Origin: Eggerthellaceae bacterium
GTDB lineage: Bacteria > Actinomycetota > Coriobacteriia > Coriobacteriales > Eggerthellaceae
Assembly (NCBI GenBank): GCA_017440565.1
Contig: JAFSHA010000097.1
Coordinates: forward strand, 1-64,000
Reading direction: 5' to 3'
Length of the DNA stretch: 64,000 nucleotides
Made by a program: the position numbers and the translations under genes. Below, one piece after another: positions 1 through 7,386 of the stretch. A model generated the notes under the pieces. The model saw nothing but the letters and a program-made list of their open reading frames with translations, searched no databases and was not told the origin of the DNA. Each line of letters begins with the position of its first letter. Within the stretch, counting starts at the first letter, position 1.

Positions 1-9
1 CCGGCAATC

Positions 10-17
10 GGCCAGGT
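10..17 (+). repeat. Left subterminal inverted repeat of the IS
   Basis: The 8 bp GGCCAGGT is the exact reverse complement of ACCTGGCC at 1431-1438. The pair brackets the transposase gene and its 3' non-coding region. It is short, so chance cannot be excluded, but the position is right for IS1111-type subterminal repeats. Confidence 0.4.
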
Positions 18-44
18 TGCCGCACGCACGAGAGGGGCTCGCTC

Positions 45-1151
45 ATGGATTATACAACCTTCATCGGACTCGACGTCCACGCGAGAAGCATCAAGGCCTG
101 CGCCTTCAACCCATTCACCGGCGAGACGTCCCGCAGGTCGTTCGCCTACGACCCCGCCTCCGTGGCCGAATGGGCCGCGTCGTTCGAGGCGCCGAAGGCG
201 GTCTACGAGTCCGGCGTGACGGGATTCCATCTCTGTCGGGAGCTGCGGGCCCTCGGCCTCGACTGCGTCATCGGCGCGGTGTCGAAGATGCAGAAGCCGC
301 CAGCCGACAGGAGGAGGAAGACCGACAAGCGCGACGCCGAGTTCCTGGCCAAGCAGCTCGCCCTGCACACCGTCAGGGAGGTGCACGTCCCCGATCCCGG
401 CTGCGAGGCGGCGCGCGACCTGTCCAGAGCCCTCGCCGACGCCCGGGACGACGTGACCGCGGCGAAGCAGCGGCTCTCGAAGTACCTTCTGAGGAACGGC
501 CACTGCTATCCCAAGCTCGACGCCGAGGGCAAGCCCCAGAAGACCTGGACCAGGTCGCACTGGGCGTGGATAAAGAGCATCGAGATGGCGGAGCCCGCCG
601 CCCGCGAGGCGCTCGAGTACTACATCGACAGGGTCGAACGGGCCATCGAGGAGAAGAAGTCGCTCGAGGCCAAGGTCCGGGCGTGCGCCGAGGGCCCCAG
701 GTGGAAGCCCGAGGTGGACGCCCTGCGCTGCCTGAAGGGAATCGACGTCGTCACGGCCTTCGCGCTGTCCTGCGAAGTCGACGGGTTCTCCCGGTTCCGA
801 AGCGCCTCGGCGTTCTCGTCATGGCTCGGCATCGTCCCGTCCGAGGACTCGAGCGGAGAGCGCGAGGGGCGGGGCGGGATAACGAAGTCCGGGAACAAGC
901 ACCTGAGGAAGCTGCTCGTGGAGGCGGCGTGGCATTACTCGAACGCGACGAGGCACGCCAAGAAGATAGAGAGGGGCCAGGTGGTCGACCCCGCGGTGAG
1001 GAGGCACGCGCTCAAGGGCGCGAGAAGGCTCGTCGAGAGGCGGGAGGCGCTCGACGGGGCGAGGAAGAAGCCGGTGGTCGCCAACTGCGCGATAGCGCGC
1101 GAGCTCGCATGCTGGTGCTGGGCGATCGGCTGCATGGTGGAGGCCGCCTAA
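45..1151 (+). CDS. IS110/IS1111 family DEDD transposase
   Basis: The 368-residue protein is a full-length IS110-family recombinase. The N-terminal RuvC-like DEDD domain shows D10 (GLDVHA), E55 (VYESG) and the KTDKRDAEF block with D94 and D97. The C-terminal transposase domain has the LRCLKGID and GNKHLRKLLVEAA blocks, and the SSG around residues 274-276 is a likely site of the catalytic serine. This family does not use a DDE mechanism. IS110 enzymes cut and join with a non-coding RNA encoded in the element that pairs with both donor and target. An RBS-like GAGAGGGG precedes the ATG. The frame is intact, so the element may be active. Confidence 0.93.
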   Translation: MDYTTFIGLDVHARSIKACAFNPFTGETSRRSFAYDPASVAEWAASFEAPKAVYESGVTGFHLCRELRALGLDCVIGAVSKMQKPPADRRRKTDKRDAEFLAKQLALHTVREVHVPDPGCEAARDLSRALADARDDVTAAKQRLSKYLLRNGHCYPKLDAEGKPQKTWTRSHWAWIKSIEMAEPAAREALEYYIDRVERAIEEKKSLEAKVRACAEGPRWKPEVDALRCLKGIDVVTAFALSCEVDGFSRFRSASAFSSWLGIVPSEDSSGEREGRGGITKSGNKHLRKLLVEAAWHYSNATRHAKKIERGQVVDPAVRRHALKGARRLVERREALDGARKKPVVANCAIARELACWCWAIGCMVEAA

Positions 1152-1430
1152 GAGAGAAGACGCCGCCGAGCATAGGACTCCGATCCCGGCCCGCCCGCGT
1201 TCGAGGCCGTTGGGACCCACTCCCGTTCCTTTTTCGCTGCGCCGCGCAATGCGGCACGCACGCAGCAAGACTCAGAAGATGACGAGGGCCCAGCCGTAGC
1301 GACGAACTGCACCAGCGCCTAGCGCCACGGGCGAATATTAAACCGCAAGACGAGCGTCGAACAGACACGCGACTCAGCGGGTGGATCACCGGGTGAAGAT
1401 AGAGAAGGCCAGGCCCGACTCTAAAGTTGG
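1152..1430 (+). ncRNA. Candidate region for IS-encoded bridge/seek RNA
   Basis: These 280 bp after the transposase stop contain no credible gene and end at the right inverted repeat. In IS1111-type elements the guide RNA that pairs with donor and target DNA is encoded in this right non-coding end. The assignment rests on position and family knowledge only. I did not resolve the RNA ends or its guide loops. Confidence 0.3.
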
Positions 1431-1490
1431 ACCTGGCCGCTTATTGCCTCTTGACAATGTTCTGCTCATATTAAAAAGGACGTATTTGGC

Positions 1491-2165
1491 ATGTATCGTT
1501 GGCTTGTGCCGGTGACGTCGTTTGCTTTCGCCGCCCTTGCCCTTGGAACGCCTTCAGCTTGCGCTATTGCCTTCTGTCTCATTACCGTTGTCCAGTTTGG
1601 TTTCGATATCGTCGTCTGGATCTACTTTACGGGAAGCGTTCGCGATGGTTTTTGCTCGGGTCGCTTTGCTGCCGGAATGTGCAGAGGTTTTGTCCAGATT
1701 GGCGTTCTTGTTGGCAGTCTTTTGGGTGCGGATGTATCCCAGGCAGTTTTGGATGCCAGCGTGAGCTATCCGTTCGTCATTTTGATGCTGCTTGGCTGCA
1801 TGACGGCATCAGTCCTAATGTTCTTTGTTGCGGACGCGCAGTCCGATTCGGAAACTCTTGCGCACGATGGTGAAGCATCTGAAGCAGTGGTTGAGATTGA
1901 TAAGGGCCAGCCCGGAGAGCCGGATCGTCAAAACTGCGAGATTCTTGCGCAGCGTTATTCCCTGACAAGGCGCGAACGCGACGTTCTTGACCTGCTGGCA
2001 ATGGGAAGATCGGTTCCCTACATCAGCGAAGCGCTGTTTGTCTCTAAGAACACCGTCGAGTCCCATGTGAAGGCAATCTATCGAAAAGTCGGGGTTCATA
2101 GCCGGCAGGAGCTTATCACCTGTTTGCAGGGTGAATCTGGCGATAGCGACGTTTTGCCTGATTAA
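1491..2165 (+). CDS. LuxR-family regulator, C-terminal half left by IS insertion
   Basis: The 224-residue product has about four hydrophobic segments (residues 1-112), a short acidic linker and a C-terminal LuxR/GerE helix-turn-helix (about 155-210) with RRERDVLDLLAMGRS and SKNTVESHVKAIYRKVGV. Coriobacteriia carry many LuxR regulators of about 480 residues with a 12-helix MFS-like sensor. Here only the last third of such a sensor remains, and the reading frame runs back to a stop at 1452, next to the IS end. AAAAGGA lies 10 bp before the ATG, so a shortened DNA-binding protein could still be made. Related regulators often control the neighbouring catabolic operon, here the dehydratase cluster. 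Truncation is inferred from length and position, not from a comparison. Confidence 0.8.
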   Translation: MYRWLVPVTSFAFAALALGTPSACAIAFCLITVVQFGFDIVVWIYFTGSVRDGFCSGRFAAGMCRGFVQIGVLVGSLLGADVSQAVLDASVSYPFVILMLLGCMTASVLMFFVADAQSDSETLAHDGEASEAVVEIDKGQPGEPDRQNCEILAQRYSLTRRERDVLDLLAMGRSVPYISEALFVSKNTVESHVKAIYRKVGVHSRQELITCLQGESGDSDVLPD

Positions 2166-2173
2166 AGCCATCA

Positions 2174-2197
2174 CGCCTTTTCCGTGAGGCGGCTTTT
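2174..2197 (+). terminator. Weak terminator after the LuxR gene
   Basis: A short stem (CGCCT/AGGCG) is followed by GCTTTT, 9 bp past the LuxR stop codon. The stem is only 5 bp, so the call is tentative. Confidence 0.35.
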
Positions 2198-2211
2198 CAC
2201 GGCTTTCACGG

Positions 2212-2241
2212 GGTGACCGACCGTCACCGTCTTCGTAGAAT
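2212..2241 (+). promoter_or_regulatory. Candidate promoter with dyad operator for the dehydratase cluster
   Basis: A 17-bp dyad, GGTGAC-N5-GTCACC at 2212-2228, lies where the -35 region would be. A -10-like TAGAAT follows at 2236-2241. The first dehydratase start codon is 52 bp further on. A dyad over the -35 region suggests binding of a dimeric regulator, and the adjacent LuxR protein is the obvious candidate. No clear -35 hexamer is seen, which would fit an activator-dependent promoter. This is inference. Confidence 0.35.
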
Positions 2242-2292
2242 CGAGAAATGCTCGACAGGGGGTCGTGCAGCATACGAAGAGAGGTGAAAGTG

Positions 2293-3453
2293 ATGGACAA
2301 AGCTATGCGCGTGCGGGAGATATGCGACAGCTTCCGAGAGCTGTGCTCCGTTCCGTACAACGAGTCGTTGCAAAGCTACAAGAACGACGGTGGCTTGATA
2401 ATAGGCGTCCTTTACAATCAGGTGCCCGAGGAGATCCTGACTGCTGCTGGCATCTTGCCGGTGAGGATTCGTGCGGTGGGGAGCCAGGGTACCGAGGCGT
2501 CCGACGCGCGCTTCACCCAGGTGAACTGCAGCCTGGTCAAGCATTTCTACGATTCGGCAGCGAAGGGCCGCTTCGACTTCATCGACGGACTGGTTGCGAC
2601 CAACGGATGCGATCATGTCCGCAAGCTGCACGAGAACTGGACCTCGGTTCTCAAGCCGGCATACTCGCACCTGCTCTGCTTCCCGAAGCGTCAGGGCGAT
2701 GACCTTCAGGTGACCCAGCTTGCCAAGGAGATCAAGAAGCTCAAGGAGAGCATCGAGGCCCACTTTGGCGTCGAGATCACCGACGAAGCCCTGAGGGAAG
2801 CCATCAAGCTCCATAACCGTACGCGCGAGCTGCAGTGCGCGCTCTACGAGCTTCGCAAGGGCGAGAACCCGCCCATCACCGGCGCACAGATGCTAGCCGT
2901 CATGATGGCGGGCACCTGCATGCCGCGTGAGGCCTACAACGCCCAGCTCGAGGAGCTGGTAGCCCTCTGCCAGGACGTCGAGGGCATCAGCGACTACAAG
3001 GTTCGCGTCGTCGTGTACGGCGGCGAGATCGACTCCATCGACTTCTTCGAGGCCATCGAGAGCCAGGGCGCTTTGATCGTCGCCGACTCGCTCGGTGGCT
3101 ACGGCAAGCGTTCCGCCGATATGCAGATCTCCCTCGAGGGCGACCTGTACACCAACCTTGCCAATGCTTACCTCATGGAGCGTCCGGCCGAGCCGCGCCT
3201 TCACGGCACCCGTGCGGCTCGTTGGGAGTACCTGGAGAAGGTTGCCGAGGAGGCAAACGCCGATGGCTTCATTCAGGTCTTCATTCCCATTTGCGACCTG
3301 TGGGGTTACGAGCGCGTCATGTTCGCAACCGAGGTCGAGAAGAAGGATCTGAACTGCCTTGTCCTCGATACCGAGTACATCTTCACGGCATCTGGTCAAA
3401 CCCGCACTCGCGTGCAGGCATTCGTTGAGTCCATCACGGAAGGAGGTCGATAG
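2293..3453 (+). CDS. 2-hydroxyacyl-CoA dehydratase/benzoyl-CoA reductase-type subunit (HgdB-like)
   Basis: The 386-residue protein belongs to the HGD-D family of Fe-S enzymes, which carry out low-potential reductions or dehydrations after ATP-driven electron injection. The three cysteines expected to hold the cluster are visible: C79 (FTQVNCS), C106 (TNGCDHVR) and C334 (PICDLWGYE). The start at 2293 is chosen because GAGGTG lies 6 bp before it; an earlier in-frame ATG at 2248 lacks an RBS. It ends 2 bp before the next subunit, so the two are surely co-translated. Substrate is unknown. The family includes hydroxyglutaryl-, lactoyl- and phenyllactoyl-CoA dehydratases, benzoyl-CoA reductase and double-cubane cluster proteins. 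Confidence 0.88.
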   Translation: MDKAMRVREICDSFRELCSVPYNESLQSYKNDGGLIIGVLYNQVPEEILTAAGILPVRIRAVGSQGTEASDARFTQVNCSLVKHFYDSAAKGRFDFIDGLVATNGCDHVRKLHENWTSVLKPAYSHLLCFPKRQGDDLQVTQLAKEIKKLKESIEAHFGVEITDEALREAIKLHNRTRELQCALYELRKGENPPITGAQMLAVMMAGTCMPREAYNAQLEELVALCQDVEGISDYKVRVVVYGGEIDSIDFFEAIESQGALIVADSLGGYGKRSADMQISLEGDLYTNLANAYLMERPAEPRLHGTRAARWEYLEKVAEEANADGFIQVFIPICDLWGYERVMFATEVEKKDLNCLVLDTEYIFTASGQTRTRVQAFVESITEGGR

Positions 3454-3455
3454 AG

Positions 3456-4754
3456 ATGGCTAAGGCACCTGAGCGTCTTTATCAGTACGCCGAAGTATTT
3501 AAGGGCGGCATGGCCATGACCGCCGAGCCCGCAGAGGCTGTTGGCGGTATCCCCAAGATCATGCACGAAAACTTCAGGCTTGCTCTTAAGCACGTCAACC
3601 GGCTCATCGAGACCGTCGAGAACGACGAGCCGCTCGTGTCCGAGTGGTACGGCAACACCTGCGAGATCTACGCGGCAATGGATCTCACCCATTTCTGCCC
3701 CGTCGACCTCATCATCCCCACGCGTCCGTTCTTCGACAGCATCGACCGTATGCACGAGGACGACACCCCGGCTGACTCCTGCGCGCTTATCCGCCTTGCC
3801 GTCTGGGGTGCTCGTGCGGGCATTATTCCCGTCCCTACTGTCGTCACCGGCATGCTCGAGCCCTGCGATGCCCAGTCCCTCATGCACGAGGCCTGGGAGA
3901 CCGTCCCCGGCTGGGAGAACATCCCCACCATATCCCTCGACCCGCCTTATGGCTATGGAGACGAGGATATCCAGTACTTCGCCGACCAGTTGAAGCGCGA
4001 GATCGACTTCCTCGAGGAGCACACCGGCCATAAGATGGACTGGGACGAGCTCCGTCGCATCTGCGAAGAGACCAACAAGATCAACTCCTACTGGGACGAC
4101 GTGAACCACTGTCTCATGCAGAAGCCCTGCCCGTTCCACTCCCTCCAAGCTGCGGAGTGGGGATGGACCCAGGCGCTTCACGTGAACTGGCCTGGCGACC
4201 CCGAAGTCACCGAGTTCTTCAAGCTCATGGCCGAGACCGCTGCCGACATGGTCGAGAAGGGCATTGGCGCCGTTGAGAACGAGCAGGTCCGCATCCTCTG
4301 GGCAGACCTGAACGGCTCTTGGGCAGAGGCCGAGCTCGGCCCCTGGCTTGAGGAGACCTACGGTGCTGTCATGGTCAACAGCTTCGCTGGCCGTACCCCG
4401 TACTCCGTCATCGACACCTCCACTCCCGAGTCCATGCTCTTCGGCCTGGCTCGTAAGGGAATCAACGAAGTGCCGATGATTCGTCAGGCACGCGGCACCG
4501 TCGACACCTTCCTCCAGGACGTGAAGGACATGTGTCGCGACTATCAGATCGACTGCGTCTTCTTCCCGAACCACAAGGGTCACAAGGACCAGGGTGGCAA
4601 CATCGGTTACCTCCGCGAGCTGTGCCGCGAGATGGAGATGCCGCTGCTCACCTTCTCCTCTGACATTTTCGACCCCACCTTCCTCCCGATCGACGAGCTC
4701 AAGCGCATTATCGCTACGTTCTTCGAAGCCCAGGGATGGAAGCCCCTTAAGTAG
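3456..4754 (+). CDS. 2-hydroxyacyl-CoA dehydratase-type second subunit (HgdA-like), one cluster ligand altered
   Basis: The 432-residue partner subunit has the HGD-D fold. C109 (ADSCALIRLAVW) and C137 (EPCDAQSLMHEAW) match the first two cluster ligands. The third region reads NHKGHKDQGG (372-381), with His376 where most relatives have Cys (as in G-C-K motifs). AAGGAGGT precedes the ATG by about 10 bp. The gene follows the first subunit after 2 bp and is closed by a strong terminator, so the two subunits form the core transcript. The His substitution suggests an unusual cluster site or a separate subfamily, but my alignment of that stretch was by eye. Confidence 0.85.
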   Translation: MAKAPERLYQYAEVFKGGMAMTAEPAEAVGGIPKIMHENFRLALKHVNRLIETVENDEPLVSEWYGNTCEIYAAMDLTHFCPVDLIIPTRPFFDSIDRMHEDDTPADSCALIRLAVWGARAGIIPVPTVVTGMLEPCDAQSLMHEAWETVPGWENIPTISLDPPYGYGDEDIQYFADQLKREIDFLEEHTGHKMDWDELRRICEETNKINSYWDDVNHCLMQKPCPFHSLQAAEWGWTQALHVNWPGDPEVTEFFKLMAETAADMVEKGIGAVENEQVRILWADLNGSWAEAELGPWLEETYGAVMVNSFAGRTPYSVIDTSTPESMLFGLARKGINEVPMIRQARGTVDTFLQDVKDMCRDYQIDCVFFPNHKGHKDQGGNIGYLRELCREMEMPLLTFSSDIFDPTFLPIDELKRIIATFFEAQGWKPLK

Positions 4755-4771
4755 GGAGCTAGCTCGATGCG

Positions 4772-4803
4772 GCCGAGGGCGGCAATGCCGCCCTCGGCTT
4801 TTT
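4772..4803 (+). terminator. Strong intrinsic terminator inside the dehydratase cluster
   Basis: A perfect 12-bp stem (GCCGAGGGCGGC, loop AAT, GCCGCCCTCGGC) is followed by five T. It lies 17 bp after the second dehydratase subunit and before the activase gene. Partial read-through would give many catalytic subunits per activase, a sensible stoichiometry for an activator that works catalytically. Alternatively the downstream genes have their own promoter, but none is obvious in the 35 bp that remain. Confidence 0.9.
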
Positions 4804-4838
4804 GCGACAGGTCGCAGTTTTGAACAGGAGAAAACAAC

Positions 4839-5645
4839 ATGTATTTCATCGGATGCGATTTAGGTTCGACAACTGGCAAGGTGGTCTTGCTTGAGTCCCT
4901 CGGCGATGCCGTGGATTCTTGCCGCATCGTGTCTTGGGCTCTCGAGCCCTCGGGTTTTTCTCCTGAAGAAACGGCTGATCTCGCTATCAACAGAGCTTGC
5001 GAGCAGGCCGGGATTAGCCGAGATCAGGTGGCCGGTTTCTGCTGCACGGGCTACGGCCGAGAGCATGTGTCGGCTATTCCCTACAACGTCTCCGAGATCT
5101 CGTGTCACGGCAAGAGCGCAAGTTTCCTGCTTCCTTCGGCACGTACCATCATCGATGTTGGCGGCCAGGACGTGAAGGTCATTGCCTTGGGCAAGACGGG
5201 CAAGGTCGTCGACTTTGCCATGAACGATAAGTGCGCGGCTGGTACGGGCAAGTTCTTCGAAGCAATGGCGCGTACCCTGCGCTGTACGGTTGAGGAGCTT
5301 GGCGAAATGTCCCTGCAGAGCGTTGCTCCGGTGTCTATCTCGAGCACCTGCTCCGTTTTTGCCGAGAGTGAGGTCATTTCCCACATTAATAAGGGCGTCG
5401 ACCGTTGCGAAATCGCAGGTGGCATCCATGAGTCCATTGCCCGAAGGCTGATGGCTATGGTCAACCGCGTGGGCCTTACCGAGGATGTGGTTCTTACCGG
5501 CGGATGCGCGAAGAACAAAGGCCTTCGTGTGGCGCTCGAGAAGATGATCAAGGTCGAGCTAACGGAGATCCCCTGCGATCCCCAGATCAACGGTGCGCTG
5601 GGCGCGGCCCTGTATGCCAGGGACGCATACGACGGCGAGAAGTAG
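4839..5645 (+). CDS. ATP-dependent dehydratase activase (HgdC/BadF-BcrA type)
   Basis: The 268-residue protein is an ASKHA-fold ATPase that injects an electron into HGD-D enzymes. Visible signs are the phosphate-1 loop GCDLGSTTGK (5-14), DVGGQDVK (106-113), the adenosine-region VLTGGCAKNKG near residue 220, and two cysteines, C132 (NDKCAAGTG) and C171 (SSTCSVFAE). These match the two Cys each monomer supplies to the [4Fe-4S] cluster bridging the homodimer. Length agrees with HgdC (about 260). CAGGAG precedes the ATG. It almost certainly activates the two upstream subunits. A much larger activase is encoded at 32245-36882. Confidence 0.92.
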   Translation: MYFIGCDLGSTTGKVVLLESLGDAVDSCRIVSWALEPSGFSPEETADLAINRACEQAGISRDQVAGFCCTGYGREHVSAIPYNVSEISCHGKSASFLLPSARTIIDVGGQDVKVIALGKTGKVVDFAMNDKCAAGTGKFFEAMARTLRCTVEELGEMSLQSVAPVSISSTCSVFAESEVISHINKGVDRCEIAGGIHESIARRLMAMVNRVGLTEDVVLTGGCAKNKGLRVALEKMIKVELTEIPCDPQINGALGAALYARDAYDGEK

Positions 5646-5657
5646 CAGGAGGTGAGC

Positions 5658-6407
5658 ATGGAGAAATTCGACGATCTGATTGATCGGATTTCCGATTTCC
5701 CCGAAGGTCCCGCCATGAGGCGGAGTGCGCTCGACGTCGATTCGCTCTCCTTTTTATTCGGCCCGCATGCTGGGCGCGGAGTCGTCCTTCAGAGAAGTGC
5801 GGCCCTGGAGCTGGGCGCTGATGGCCATTCGTGTGCGATGCTCCTCCCCACAAGCGATACGTCTCGTGTGGTTGATGGTCGTATTTCCGTCTATGGCGCC
5901 GATGTCGAGAAGCTGATTTCGACATGGGTTGGGCAGGCGCCGAGCCAGGCCCCGATTGGCCAGGTCATTCTTGTGGCCGGGTCGGACATCGGGCCTGCCG
6001 ATCTTTCGGTGCTTGAGGATTGCCTTTACACCAAGGACTACATTGACGGCTACTTCGTTCGTAGCTCGGAAGGCCGAGTCCACAGTCGTATCGCCCAGAG
6101 GCTTGCCGATGCCGGTTTTGGGTTCACGGAGTTGGGCAGCATTCTCTCCGTCATGGTGAAGGGGGCGTGCCCTTCCGTCGAGAGCGTTGAGCTTGTCTTC
6201 GTAAGCGAATCGGGCGAGTTGCTTGATGAGCTTACGGCCATTCGACCCGAATGGCTTTCCCGCATGCATGACGCCAGAAAGGACCTCTGGCTTGAGAAGG
6301 GCCTGGACATCGATTGCCCGGCGGGCGGGCATTGCGGTCAATGCGCGGACAAGAATTTGTGCGATAGCGTGCGCAAGATTGCGCGTATTCGAAAGAAGGG
6401 ACAGTAA
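5658..6407 (+). CDS. Stand-alone acetyl-CoA synthase middle-domain-like protein
   Basis: The 249-residue protein has no HGD-type motif. From about residue 78 it runs collinear, by eye, with the middle domain of bacterial acetyl-CoA synthase (AcsB/CdhC): DGRISVYGADVEKL, then PIGQVILVAG, RSSEGR, GFGFTELGSIL and VESVELVFVSE. It ends in a cysteine cluster C220-x5-C226-x2-C229-x4-C235, where AcsB has the start of its A-cluster motif. The catalytic C-terminal domain and the CODH-binding N-terminal domain are absent. In AcsB the middle domain has been proposed to take part in CoA binding. The start at 5658 follows AGGAGG by 5 bp. It lies between the activase and the CooC-like gene with 3-12 bp gaps. 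It may be a CoA-binding or metal-centre partner of the dehydratase; this is inference from remembered sequence. Confidence 0.6.
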   Translation: MEKFDDLIDRISDFPEGPAMRRSALDVDSLSFLFGPHAGRGVVLQRSAALELGADGHSCAMLLPTSDTSRVVDGRISVYGADVEKLISTWVGQAPSQAPIGQVILVAGSDIGPADLSVLEDCLYTKDYIDGYFVRSSEGRVHSRIAQRLADAGFGFTELGSILSVMVKGACPSVESVELVFVSESGELLDELTAIRPEWLSRMHDARKDLWLEKGLDIDCPAGGHCGQCADKNLCDSVRKIARIRKKGQ

Positions 6408-6410
6408 TCC

Positions 6411-7301
6411 ATGGCTGTGTTGCGCAAAACCCTCTCTGATCTCATGATGAGCCCTACGGTTCATTTCCACCATCTTCCGAATGGCGAGCCGCATGTTCAC
6501 GAGAGGGTGTCGGCGAAAAGCCATCCTGGCCATAGAGTCATTGCGGTATGCGGAAAAGGCGGCGTAGGCAAAACCGCCTTCAGCGCGATGGCCGCCCACA
6601 GCCTCATGCACAGGGAAGATGCCGGAAGGCTGCTTGTGATTGACGCTGACCCGGCTTTCGGCTTGGCGTATGCTTTGGGGCTTCCCACCGAGCCGAATAT
6701 TGCCACGGTGAGGGAAGCTTTGCTTGCGGCCGCCCGCAGTGGTGAAGTGGAAAGCGAGCGCGAAATCGCCAGGGAGTTGGACTATATGGTGTTCGAGTCC
6801 TTGGTTGAAACCGAAGGCTTTGCCTTCCTTTCCATGGGGCGCAGCCGTGACCTTGGATGCTACTGCGCGGTGAACGATTTGCTGCGCGATGCCGTCGAGC
6901 TTCTGGTCAACGAGTTCGATACCGTGCTCATCGACGGCGAGGCCGGCCTTGAGCAGATCAATCGCCAAGTGGTGGCGTCGGTTGATGATTTGATCGTCGT
7001 CTCCGACGGATCGCTGAGGGGATGGAAGACGGTGACGTCGGTGGTTGAGATGGCCGCAGAGCATGGACTTGTGCCGGAGGACAGAATTCACCTGGTTCTC
7101 AACAGGCAGGATGGGCAGGTCGACGTCGAGGCCCTTCGGGCCCAAGGGTCACCGAACCTGCTGGGCGTCATTCCCGCCGACGCTGAACTTGCTTCGTTCG
7201 ACCGCTCTGGCAAGCCATTGACTTCGCTTCCTCATGAAAACGAAGCGTCTCATGCCGTATGGCACATCATTGATCGCCTAATGGGTTTCAACGCCTCCTA
7301 G
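6411..7301 (+). CDS. CooC/AcsF-type nickel-insertion P-loop ATPase
   Basis: The 296-residue MinD/NifH-type ATPase has the deviant Walker A GKGGVGKT (48-55), LLVIDADPA (74-82) and the CooC signature GCYC, whose C150-x-C152 binds nickel or zinc at the dimer interface in CooC. CooC proteins mature the Ni sites of CO dehydrogenase, and AcsF that of acetyl-CoA synthase. An N-terminal extension of about 40 residues is unusual: it is rich in His (18, 20, 21, 28, 30, 38, 41) and could hold metal. AAGGGA lies about 10 bp before the ATG, so the extension is probably translated. The gene starts 3 bp after the ACS-like gene. No CODH or full ACS gene is in the window, so its client here may be the ACS-like protein or the dehydratase. 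Confidence 0.85.
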   Translation: MAVLRKTLSDLMMSPTVHFHHLPNGEPHVHERVSAKSHPGHRVIAVCGKGGVGKTAFSAMAAHSLMHREDAGRLLVIDADPAFGLAYALGLPTEPNIATVREALLAAARSGEVESEREIARELDYMVFESLVETEGFAFLSMGRSRDLGCYCAVNDLLRDAVELLVNEFDTVLIDGEAGLEQINRQVVASVDDLIVVSDGSLRGWKTVTSVVEMAAEHGLVPEDRIHLVLNRQDGQVDVEALRAQGSPNLLGVIPADAELASFDRSGKPLTSLPHENEASHAVWHIIDRLMGFNAS

Positions 7302-7386
7302 TGAGGGGCGAAGTTTTTTGATCGGTCATTTTACACGATTGCAGCTTCGCGTAAAACGGCCAATCACCACCAAGAAAGGAAGAAAT

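Larger units (their letters stand above)
1..1445 (+). mobile_element. IS110 family insertion sequence, IS1111-like layout
   Basis: One DEDD-type transposase gene sits almost at the left edge, followed by about 290 bp of non-coding DNA. Short subterminal inverted repeats can be paired: GGCCAGGT at 10-17 and ACCTGGCC at 1431-1438. A long non-coding right end with short subterminal repeats is typical of the IS1111 subgroup; the IS110 subgroup has its long non-coding part on the left. The exact ends are not defined, because the left flank lies outside the window. The element abuts the truncated LuxR gene, so it probably inserted there. Confidence 0.65.

Noticed and set aside
1451-1456. TTGACA right of the IS as a -35 box driving the LuxR remnant
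   Set aside because: No -10 box at 16-18 bp spacing; TATTAA is only 12 bp away. It could still form part of a weak promoter.
5658-7301. A CODH/ACS (Wood-Ljungdahl) locus
   Set aside because: Only a CooC-like ATPase and an ACS middle-domain-like protein are present. No CODH catalytic subunit, corrinoid protein or A-cluster domain was found in the window.
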